Below, piece by piece: positions 8,498 to 17,595 of a stretch of DNA of 19,291 nucleotides (positions are counted from its first letter, which is position 1; each line of letters begins with the position of its first letter). The DNA is from Beroe ovata. Its lineage: Eukaryota; Ctenophora; Nuda; Beroida; Beroidae. Below the pieces are notes generated by a model. It saw only the letters and a list, made by a program, of their open reading frames with translations, ran no database searches and was not told where the DNA came from. The DNA lies in the NCBI GenBank assembly GCA_946803715.1, contig CAMPET010000325.1, forward strand, positions 16,035-35,325. Reading direction: 5' to 3'. Both the position numbers and the translations under genes were made by a program.

Positions 8498-8860
8498 ATG
8501 GTTAACGACAAGAAGAGACAAGCCATATCCCAGGTTGTAACAAGGGAATACACTATCAACCTCCACAAGAGGATACACGGCATTGGTTTCAAGCGTCGTG
8601 CTCCAAGAGCAATCAAAGAGATCAAGAAGTTCGCAGAGAAGATGATGGGTACTCAAGATGTCAGAATTGATACTCGACTGAACAAGCATGTGTGGCATAA
8701 GGGTGTCAAGAACGTGCCCTTCAGAGTTCGTGTGAGGCTGGCAAGGAAGCGTAATGAAGATGAAGATTCCATCCACAAACTCTACACACTTGTTACAGTT
8801 GTTGAGGGTGTTGAATCATTCAAAGGACTAGTTACCCAGAATGTTGATGTCGATGAATAA
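8498..8860 (+). CDS. RPL31: 60S ribosomal protein L31 (eL31)
   Basis: Encodes a component of the large cytosolic ribosomal subunit that sits near the nascent-peptide exit tunnel. The 120-residue product is close to the usual ~125. It aligns from end to end with the family as I know it: [16 protein letters not shown] at 13-28, basic [15 protein letters not shown] at 32-46, [14 protein letters not shown] at 50-63, RKRNEDEDS at 83-91 and LYTLVT at 95-100. The amino end ([11 protein letters not shown]) is shorter than the Lys/Gly-rich start of vertebrate eL31. The segment after LYTLVT seems to have one extra residue and lacks the usual YVPV wording. The coding sequence is uninterrupted. The ATG lies three bases after a CAG that could be a 3' splice site, with CTTTC just upstream that could instead be a TOP-type transcription start. 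The stop codon overlaps an AATAAA signal. No poly(A) tail remnant is visible, so it does not look like a recent retrocopy. It is flanked by two satellite arrays. Confidence 0.95.
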   Translation: MVNDKKRQAISQVVTREYTINLHKRIHGIGFKRRAPRAIKEIKKFAEKMMGTQDVRIDTRLNKHVWHKGVKNVPFRVRVRLARKRNEDEDSIHKLYTLVTVVEGVESFKGLVTQNVDVDE

Positions 8861-8861
8861 A
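8856..8861 (+). terminator. Polyadenylation signal AATAAA overlapping the RPL31 stop
   Basis: The last codon and stop (GAA TAA) plus the next A spell AATAAA. A GT-rich stretch (CGTGTTTTGTT, about 8889-8899) lies downstream, as expected for a cleavage site near 8875-8885. The 3' untranslated region would then be only about 15-25 nt. No other AATAAA follows closely. Confidence 0.65.
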
Positions 8862-8979
8862 GTGTACAATTTTGATTCATTTTATCACTCGTGTTTTGTT
8901 AGCCCTATTTCCAATTCATCGATTATCACAGCGTACCTTTATATATTGCAAATGGAACAACACCTATAGATTCACCCCC

Positions 8980-9097
8980 GGAATCCCGAACTACGGAATC
9001 CCGAACCACGGAATCCCGAATTACGGAATCCCGAATTGACCTATTTTCGGGATTCCGTGATTCGGGATTCCGGGTATTTTGAACGGAATCCCGAATT
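8980..9097. repeat. GGAATCCCGAA tandem and inverted cluster
   Basis: Four direct copies of GGAATCCCGAA at a 15-bp period (8980, 8995, 9010, 9025) are followed by two inverted copies TTCGGGATTCCG (9046-9074) and one more direct copy (9084-9097). The direct block and inverted block can pair into a hairpin. It lies about 120 bp past the RPL31 stop, beyond the inferred cleavage site. Confidence 0.85.
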
Positions 9098-9338
9098 CAA
9101 AGTTTTGAGCCCTTGTTTATACTGGTCCTCACATAGGTATCAACCATGCCCTTTTAACATTAGAACAGCGCATTGTAAGAGTCTACACGATAGCATGGTC
9201 CTACCCGGATAGCAGTATCTTACCCGTCACCTCATTATAGGGCATTAGATAAACTCGAGTGTCTGTCTGTACACAATCCGTGTCAGTGACACACATCCGG
9301 CGTGTTACGACGTTACGTTCCCTTGTTTTGATAAACAC
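9098..9338. other. Unique spacer before array 2
   Basis: No gene or repeat recognised. It contains TACCCGGATAGCAGTATCTTACCCG and ends at an N. Confidence 0.5.
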
Positions 9339-10280
9339 NACTTTCCCTTGACATCACTTTCGTCCTTCTCCTGACAGTACTTTCCCTTGACAGCACTTTC
9401 CGTGACGGCAATTCCTTGACCGCACTTTCCCTTGACAGCACTTTCGCTTGAGTCAAGCGGCTTGACAGCACTTCCGTCTTCACCTTGACACCACTTTCCC
9501 TTGACACAACTTTCCCTTGACACCACTTTCGCTTGACACCAGTTTTCCTTGGCATCACTTTACGTTGGCAGCACTTTCTCTTGGCGCCACTTCCTCTTGA
9601 CATCACTTTCTCTTGGCACCACTTTTCCTTGACATTGCTTTCTCTTGACATCACTTTTCTCTTGACAGCATTTTACCCTGACAGCACTTTTCCCTGACAG
9701 CACTTTCCTTGACAGCACTTTTCTCTTGACAGCACTTTCCCTTGACAGCTTTTCCCTTAACTGCAGTTCCCCTTGACAGCACTTGCTTGACACCACTTGC
9801 TTGACAGCACCTCCGTCTTTCCCTTAACACCACTTTCCCTTAACACCACTTCCCTTTGACACCACTTTCCCTTGACACCACTTTCGCTTGACACCACTTT
9901 CGCTTGACACCACTTTTCCTTGACACCACTTTGCCTTGGCAGCACTTTCTCTTGGCAGCACTTCCTCTGGACATCACTTTCTCTTGGCACCACTTTTCCC
10001 TGACATTAGTTTCTCTTGACATCACTTTTCTCTTGACAGCACTTTACCATGACAGCACTTTCCCCTGACAGCACTTTCCTTGACAGCACTTTCCTTGACA
10101 GCACTTTCCTTTGACAGCGCTTTCCCTTGACAGCAGTTCCCCTTGACAGCACTTGCTTGACACCACTTTCCCTTGACATGACTTTCCCTTGACAGCACTT
10201 TCTCTTGGTAGTCCTCTCTCTTGACATCACTTTCTCTGACACCACTCTTCCCTGACATCACTTTCCCTTGACAGCACTTG
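9339..10280. repeat. Satellite array 2: 16-bp unit, no inter-blocks
   Basis: About 58 units of the same 16-bp repeat as array 1, in the same orientation, starting at an N (9339) and ending at CAGCACTTGGGGA. TTGACACCACTTT and TTGGCAGCACTTT variants are relatively frequent. A higher-order period of about 370 bp is visible: the order of variants around 9586-9790 is repeated, with differences, at about 9957-10160. None of the ~139-bp blocks of array 1 is present. The minus strand is open in all frames, as in array 1. Confidence 0.95.
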
Positions 10281-10360
10281 GGGATAATCCTTTTGTGTGC
10301 CCTTCGGGTTCAGGCTTACTTTATATATGTAGTCGACCATGGACTGTGACATATTATCTG

Positions 10361-10487
10361 CAGTATCTGTTGTCGATCGATGATAGACCCTGTCGAGAAT
10401 TTCGTTTTGCGCGCGCGCGGCGCAAACTTATTCTCGGACAGCCGCGGCTTGCATCAGCGGTCTAGCATCGCCAGACAACAGTATCTG
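10361..10487 (-). mobile_element. MITE, family A, copy 2, with perfect 9-bp target duplication
   Basis: The element 10370-10478 (109 bp) is bracketed by identical 9-bp direct repeats CAGTATCTG (10361-10369 and 10479-10487). Its ends, TTGTCGATCGATGATAGACC and GGTCTAGCATCGCCAGACAA, are inverted repeats with about 4 mismatches in 20. The interior is CG-rich and non-coding. It is inverted relative to the copy at 6049-6147. The target duplication length suggests a Mutator-like (9 bp) mobiliser, which is not encoded here. Confidence 0.85.
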
Positions 10488-11418
10488 CACCTGTGTTTGA
10501 GATGGCAGCATAAAGCAGGATACAATTCTCGCACCACCTCTTATTCTCAATATTATTCTCAACACTATTTTGATATGGTCAGCACAATACCTATTTATCA
10601 TTCATACCTGCATCGCAACTGCCTAAAACTCATAACACTATAGTCTCTATGTGTCAAGCAATGTACGGGTGATACCTATGGCGGGTCACGATTGTTGATT
10701 TCTAGTCAATTTGTAACACCCAGGTTGAGCCAATGGGAAGCTCCCCTGCATCAGATTTGTTGAAAGGAGTTTTTCAATGTGCACTTTTACTGTTTTATAT
10801 TTATCCCAACTTGTTTGTGCTGAATGGACCGAAAATATATACAGCTTCTTTGACATCACAGCATTATGTTTGACTACATAGTCCTACAGCATCTGAAGCA
10901 ATGAAAACTTTAAAGGGAATAAGAAAAACAAACGTTTTCTCCAATTGTTTTATCATAAATTTTTTGTACTATGTACAGATTTACATAACACAATATCTAC
11001 TATAATAATATCCAACTATATTGTAAGACGTTAAAACACAAAAAGCTTAAAATAACCAGAAAACCGTTGTTAATATTGGCACCACAACAACAAGAGAAAA
11101 AGAGAGAGACATCTAGCTCCTGGCCTGGAAGGCCCTGATTGGAAGTATTACTATTTGATATTTGTGCAGTTATTATCATATCAGACACACACACAAACAG
11201 ACATGTCTCACAGGACACATCGTTGGAATATGTGAAATGGCCGGCGTGAGTGTGCGCCCCCTCCGCACAAAAATTTGCTCCAGTAAATTGTAAGAGGGAG
11301 CCGCGATCCCACCCCGGGCGTAGCACCATGTCACACACACACACACACAAAGAGAACATGGTGTCGGATGCCCGTCAACCGGGTCTTAGTGAATTGTAGC
11401 TAGACACGCCATTCTAAC
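10488..11418 (-). other. 3' flank and probable 3' untranslated region of the myosin light chain gene
   Basis: No coding exon seen. On the minus strand I found no AATAAA by eye between the stop at 11419 and 10500, so the cleavage site is unassigned. A CA run lies at 11335-11350. A GTGAGTGTGCG-rich stretch around 11240-11260 and G+C-rich sequence near 11285-11325 stand out from the AT-rich flank. Confidence 0.4.
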
Positions 11419-14400
11419 TTAGGACTCCTCTTCAAAATCTCCACCGTATTTGATCAGCTTGATGAAACGTTTCCATTCCACATTCTCACCCTTCATTGGT
11501 GCTACGTCATACATCTGCTTGACCTGAAAATTAACCAGTGTCATAAAGATTCAGGAGATATAACAATGGACATTTCTCAATCAGGATAGAACCTCTAATG
11601 GTCCGATTTTGGACCCTGCCATTTGCTGACATTCAATTGCCACAGTTTCCAAGGCCTTACTCCGAAAGAGACAGATTACCAGCTATTGCTTACCTCTTCT
11701 TTTGAAAATCGGTCACCGAGTTGTGTCAAGGCATTTGTGAACCTGAAAATTTAGAGAAATTAACTGCCGTTCAATGCAAAGACAGTGAGGCATTTTTTGT
11801 ATTATGATCAATGATAATCGACCACGGACCAGGCAAGTTTTGAGTCCTGTAGTAAAGTACACCTGAGCACAATGCTGCTATCATGCTCCATTGGATCACA
11901 ATAAAACACTATTCCTGCTGCATGACAGGCTGACGCCAGTGACTGGTATGTAACTTACACTGTCTGACTGATGATTCCAGTGTTTTCACTGTCGATGGTA
12001 AGGAAGGCATTCTGCAAGACTTCTTCTGAGTCAGTGTTCTGAAGCTTCTCTCCCATGAAAGTGAGGAACATCGTGAAGTTGATAGGTCCAGTGGCTTCCT
12101 TCATCATCTCAGCCAGAAACTTATCATCCTTGACAACACCTGTAAATAGGACAGTGTTCACTGTTCATTGACAAGATATGCAAAAATATTCATTGAAAGG
12201 ACCCATTGTGTACGCCGTTTTGGCCTGCATTGGGTTTTTGACCATCTATTAAGATGAAGGAATATTGTAAGCAGAGTCAATGATCCTTATGGATCGTGCG
12301 GGTTATGGTAGTTAGGGTAATTTTATAGTTGTGCGTTGCTTATCATGTGGAAACCAGCTAGAAAGTCACAACTCAGACTATCATAACCAGCTACATAATG
12401 GTATGGGGATATTATGTGATCCTACTACTACAGCTGTTGGACTCTGGTGAACCTACTGCAGATCATTGGTGCCTCTTCACTTGCAGACCCTTGTACCATG
12501 TCTGATGTCTCGCATAAGAATATCCGAATAAAGATAATATAAATCTATATGAGTGTGTTTTACTTAGCATTATTAAAATTTGCACTTTTACTCCTGCATT
12601 TTATTAACGGGCGGACGTTTTAACACACTATAGAATGGAGAATGCGTGTGTTTAACGCTATGCAGCAGCAGCAGCTGCAGCTGTAGCCTAGTAAGATAGC
12701 AGAGCTACCACTGAATATATAATATCACTCCGCACATTTTTTACTAATGGAAAACACTCTTTCCCTCTCTCAGGCTGGAAGATTAGCCTGTCACCACCTC
12801 TTGTAAACTGCTTGCTGGCGTCTCAGTGCCGCATTTCACTCCGCAAAATATCTCACCGGACTCACACACACACAGAGGCCATGGAAATTAGTGCAAAGTT
12901 TCAGCAACAATGCAGTGTGTGTGTCAGCTTGCAAAAATGTTGCTGGCTGAAATTGAAAGCATATACTTAGTGTCTATGTTTTCTCTGGAATATTATATTA
13001 ACTGCTGAGTTGGATAGGTCCAGCTGTATGAAGGCGATGATGAGGTGGGAAAACAAGTTTGCTGCTCCAACACACAATATATTCTTCTGAGTATTAGTCA
13101 CAAATATGAAGTACCCGACAGGACAGAGGGCTCTAAAAATGGATAAAGACCACAAATAATTCAGTGTGAATGCCACGCCATTATTTCGTAGTTTCATCTC
13201 TCGACCACTGTTTGACATTTTTGGAGTCTTACCCACCAATCATTGTTTTGAGATCATGTCAGGGAGCTGTCTTCTACAATAGGTGCAAGCATTAACCATT
13301 TGCCACAATGACCACCAGTAAATTTATGTTGGGCCATGTCACAGTGGTTAGTCAGTTGGAGAGCATTACGTGGCAGCTAGGATAACAGTGTTATCAAAAC
13401 ACCTATTTGGGAACCACTCATATGATTGTGATTTTGCCAGGTTTTGCTTAACCAGCATCAGCTAGTATCCAAGCAAAGTTGATTATATACGCAGCAGCTT
13501 CAAAGCTCTAATAAAAGTACTGATTTTCTGATGCTGTGCTAGGTATTGATGTGGCCTTCTCATATTGCTGATCGGTCTGCACTTTGCACATTAACCCAGG
13601 CTTATTATCTCTTTCGACACTTGATAAGCTTTGGCTCATATGAGACTATGGGGTATGCCCAAATATGCCAGAGTTAGAGGAAGCCCCATCACTACCTAGG
13701 ATAAACATAGTGTGAAAGAAACCTGACGCATGCCTCGTTTCTAATGCTTTGCAAGACCCAGCTATCTTTGCTGTGATCTTATTCAGAGCCAAATCATGAA
13801 AAAGAGGATTATATTTAATTAAAACATCCTTTTGAAATCTCAGAACTAGTTGTTGCAAATGGTTATTGAAGCATGAACAATCATGAGATGTCCTCCCTTG
13901 TCATATTTTCCATCATCATGAAAGGTTTTGGAGGAGCTGATCTTAGAATTGGTATAGATGTCTGTCATCATGACTAACCACATCATATGTCATCACTTCC
14001 CTTATCTTGTGTTTGAATGTCAGCACACCCAGGACGCTCAGAAATTAATTATTAACTTAGATTCCAGACTCTTAAGTAGACTCCATAATTATGCTTATGT
14101 GAGCTGATCTAACATCATAGATGAAAAGGATGAAAGATGAAAAAAGATTGATATTTCGATTTTAGATAACAATTAGCAGCCCTTATTTGTACCTTTGAGA
14201 ATAAACTTACTGATGGTAAAGATGCATCATCATTCATCATGGCATAGAAGTTTGAAATTCAGGCATTATGGCTTGGCACTTGGCAGTGTCAAAAGCTAGT
14301 CGAGACATCAGTTGAAAATAGCATATTGAATGCTTATCTTGACTTATATTCTCAAAGTATGCTACATTTTATGCTTCATTAATGCTCAGGCTATCGCTAA

Positions 14401-15125
14401 TCGCAGTTCCCTTCTATAGAATACATACCTACCAGGTAATATTGGATTAACTGCTGAGGGCTGGGGTTTACAACCCCATGGAAACTTACCCAGTGACGCC
14501 CACATATCCTTCAGATCCTTATCACTGATGAAACCATCTCGATCCTGATCAATGATCGTGAACGCCTGAAATAAATGTTTAGGTGAGTTTGAGGTTAACA
14601 GTAGGGAGATGGATGTTCTCAAGAAGAAACTAAGTATAGATTTTGTTGTAAATTATGGTTTTTGTGAGTATTATGAGAGGATGCCCTAATCGGATATAAG
14701 AACTCATAAGGTATCTCAAAAGGGGATTGGGGAGGGAAAAATATCGACGAAATATTGTATGGGAACAGTATTTGAGAAGTGGCACTCTGAAAAAGCTTCA
14801 CAGCACATAATATCTTAAAAAGTGATTTATGATGGTTTTGAAAAGAACAAAATACGAACTTCTTTGAACTCCTGGATCTGCTGCTGATCAAAGTTAGCGA
14901 ACACATTGGATCCAGATCTCTGGGGTTTCTTGCCTTGCTTTGCCTTGGACTGAAGCACACAAAGAACGATTTAGACCGATATTTTGGCATTTGCACGCTA
15001 CAAGTTGACGCTAAATCGCCAAAAGAAGGGACAATCGCTCGTGAAAAGGGTGACAATCATCAATATCCCATATCATCAGAGTTATAAATTGTTGCATCTT
15101 AATCGGAATAAAAAGGACGTACCAT
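11419..15125 (-). CDS. Myosin regulatory light chain, muscle-type, six coding exons
   Basis: This subunit wraps the IQ motif in the neck of myosin II heavy chain; phosphorylation of its amino end controls motor activity. Coding exons on the minus strand: 15125-15123 (ATG only), 14949-14860, 14565-14490, 12139-11959, 11742-11694, 11523-11419. Joined they give 167 residues, the usual size, with no frame break; intron phases are 0, 0, 1, 2, 0. Visible features: basic KKPQR at 8-12, the kinase-type site RSGSNVF with Ser15 and Arg12 at -3, [13 protein letters not shown] at 19-33, an intact EF-hand 1 loop [12 protein letters not shown] (37-48), and GPINFTMFL at 74-82. EF-hand 3 is degenerate ([12 protein letters not shown], 106-117), as expected for the family. 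The tail is acidic, FEEES. Glycine replaces the threonine next to the phosphoserine of smooth and non-muscle forms. The intron after exon 2 starts GTTCGT, a weak donor; the others are GTACGT, GTAAGT, GTAAGT and GTAAGC. All acceptors are CAG. The longest intron (2350 bp) is 12140-14489. Confidence 0.95.
12140..14489 (-). other. Large intron of the myosin light chain gene
   Basis: 2350 bp between the EF-hand 1 exon and the central exon. Short reading frames near 12967-13239 and 13646-13858 on the minus strand match nothing I know. A GCAGCAGCAGCAGCTGCAG run lies at about 12662-12680 and a short ACACACAC run at about 12866-12873. No nested gene or structured RNA was recognised. Confidence 0.6.
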
Positions 15126-15177
15126 TTTTCACGGGAGATTCCTCAAGCAAACACTGGACAAAAAATCGTTACTGAAG

Positions 15178-15390
15178 CAAATATATGTTGGTCAATATTT
15201 GAGTTAGCTGCGAGTGTTGGGAACGGATGTGACAGGTCAGGTGCTAAGTTTTAGCAGGCCACGTGTAGCCTAGGCAACGGCACGTGAACGCTAAGCGAAG
15301 ACACGTGACCACCTTTGCAGTACTATATTCGCTTTGCTTATTCTGCACTTTATAAGCGAAATGTAATAAAGGCTCTAAGCTGTGATTGGC
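15178..15390 (-). promoter_or_regulatory. Candidate promoter of the myosin light chain gene
   Basis: Reading on the minus strand toward the ATG at 15125: an inverted CCAAT box (ATTGG at 15385-15389, in the NF-Y-like context CAGCCAATCA), three CACGTG E-boxes at 15302-15307, 15281-15286 and 15260-15265, an X-box-like GTAGCCTAGGCAAC at 15265-15278, and a TATATTT stretch around 15180. The TATA-like position would place transcription start near 15150 with a short leader. Motif families are established (bHLH-ZIP, RFX, NF-Y). Their use here is inferred, and the same block could serve a divergent transcript. Confidence 0.5.
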
Positions 15391-15604
15391 TGAGTTATAG
15401 CGTCTGGCAGCAGAGAAAGAAGCTCCTGTTGAAGAGGCTCATATTCGGTGTTGAGAGTTGCTCGCAGCCTGAGAAATACCAACATTGCACGAAAGTGAAA
15501 CGTGTTGAGTTGAGCTGTCAGCGGGAGAGTGTCCTGTTGGGCACAATACACACGGCGAGCTTACAAACATTCTCTCTCTACCAGCAGCGATGGCAGGGAA
15601 ATTG

Positions 15605-15605
<1 letters not shown>

Positions 15606-15635
<30 letters not shown>

Positions 15636-15710
15636 NTACTCCATGACACCCCCACACAAACCCACCCACTCACACACACACACACACACCCACACACACA
15701 CACACACAAA
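15606..15710. repeat. CA microsatellite, two blocks, with N at 15636
   Basis: The first (CA)n block runs 15606-15635 and stops at an N. A second, impure block covers 15671-15707. The N probably marks sequence that could not be resolved through the repeat. Confidence 0.95.
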
Positions 15711-17409
15711 AAATCGTGCACACCGCCATTATGTGATTTATGAAGGAGCAATTCTACTGCTACAGTGCAAGCTACAAGTCACAAGTGTCACTGTCTGCCA
15801 CGCGCAGTCGTATACCAACAGCAACATAGAGTCAGCTTGCTTCCCCCTACAGGCTTTATCTTCCAAGTTTCGTGTTTGAGCATCTCACTTGGATGCGGTT
15901 TTCTGGTTACCTCAATCTTTTGAACTGATGACATGCGACACTGGAGAGGCAATGGAGAGATTTCGAGGATCCCATATTTGCCCATGTTGAGTAGATCACA
16001 GGGCGCGCGCGGTATCCTTAGTGAACAGTCATCACTGATCTGCTGTAAATTCTTATTGCCATAGTATGCATCAGCCATCTATCGCACTCCCAATTTACAC
16101 CTTCGCAAACACAAAGGATGATCATACTCATATCATCTCCAACAAACACGAGTTGCATGCAGATGACTATTGAGTACTTGTTGCTGAAATATAGCATTGA
16201 GAAAGATTGCTGCTGCTCACTTTCTCTCTTCGCACTTTTATCTGCATTGTTCAGAAAAGCAGGGCAAATTTGAATGTGTCGAAGTGTAAAAATTGAAGGT
16301 AGCTTTGAATTGAGAGAAGCAAACTTCATAATTTTGCGTACCTGCTCAAAAACTTTCTGAAAGTGAATGCAACAGGTGCTATAAAAAGGATGAGAATTGA
16401 GAATGACCTTGTGTGCAAGACCTATCATAGACCTGCACAGTATCAGTTCCGGTGAAACTGATGGGATACCGATACTGATTGCACCCCCACAATCCATGAT
16501 ATTATACAATATGCATGGTATAATGTACACCTCCAAGGTATAACAAGAATCTGCTGTAGTAGCTGTAGTCTGTTATACTTCCCATGTTTTTACTACAGAA
16601 TCGGAAGGGGAAACCCTACACGCGGTCTCTGCTGCCAGTTATATTTTAGACGTGATACCCGCCGACCAATTAACAAGTTGCACCATGTTGACGAATGTGC
16701 GCTGCTAAATTTCAAACTGATTGAGCTTTTGTCAAAATTGTTGTAAAATAGCAAGAAGGCTATGCTATTTTTGCGGTGACCGTATGTACGAAGTTGAAAG
16801 TGGACTTTTGTAGGGCTAGAAAGGAACCTTGATGGTGACGTTCATCAACCCTTTCTCGATGAAAAATGTTACATGTTAGCCTCAAAAGACACTCAAAATT
16901 CTTAGATTTCACTAGACCAAGCTGATAGGAATGCTTTAGCTTATACTCCGAGACATTTAACTAAAGACCTAATAACCATCGCATGTTTGACGTAAATCTA
17001 GAGCTGTACACACCTACGCATATCTATGTGTCCATTACTAAAATCGCGTTTATGGGCGTTAGGTGCACATTTGCGTCACATCCTGCGCAAGAGAGGGAGT
17101 ATTCATGCATCCTCATGTAGGTTCTTCTCCAGGAGTATCTATGACTTTTCCTGTCGACTTGGTATGGAATGATTTGGTCAAATGTGCACTCATGGACATT
17201 GGACATGGTATCATAGACAAAGTGTAGAATCGGAACTATTGGTGGATAAAAGTTACAGATACCTAGACCACTCACTGAGTCATGTTCTCAGTAAATGTTG
17301 AGCAATATATGGGACTGAAATCAGTACGTATGCATATACGTGTCTTGTAAATTTGTGATGTCCCCATCTTGAAACCAGTATACCACTGTTGTCTGACGCC
17401 TTTACCCGG
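15711..17409. other. Intergenic stretch, no gene recognised
   Basis: Reading frames up to 172 codons occur on the minus strand (16018-16536) but show no recognisable domain and no low-complexity bias. I see no exon with supportable splice sites and no tRNA-like element. Confidence 0.5.
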
Positions 17410-17411
17410 CT

Positions 17412-17593
17412 CCAATCTGTCTGACACGTGCATGTTGACACGGTTACACCAACTTGCTGCACGTGTCACTCATAGGATAAATAGTAGCTGAGTGGAGCAG
17501 GAGGTCTCAGTTATTTTCCTAGACGCACAAGACTTTCCCCGCGGCAAGCTCGTTTTATTCTACATCTAACTCCATCTTGAAGTAGGATTCTTG
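17412..17593 (+). promoter_or_regulatory. Candidate promoter and untranslated first exon of a rightward gene
   Basis: In order: CCAAT (17412-17416), CACGTG (17425-17430), CACGTG (17460-17465), TATA-like GATAAATAG (17476-17484), an initiator-like TCAGTTA near 17508, then a strong 5' splice site TTG/GTGAGT with the exon ending at 17593. Spacing fits a start about 30 bp after the TATA-like box and a CCAAT about 95 bp before it. No coding is required in this exon. The element order is what I see; the promoter role is inferred. Confidence 0.35.
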
Positions 17594-17595
17594 GT

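Noticed and set aside
14619-15056. 145-codon minus-strand frame over the second exon of the myosin gene
   Set aside because: It is a different frame from the real exon and reads through introns, so it is a shadow.
16018-16536. 172-codon minus-strand open frame
   Set aside because: Non-ATG start possible, no family resemblance, and no splice sites or signal features that support a gene.
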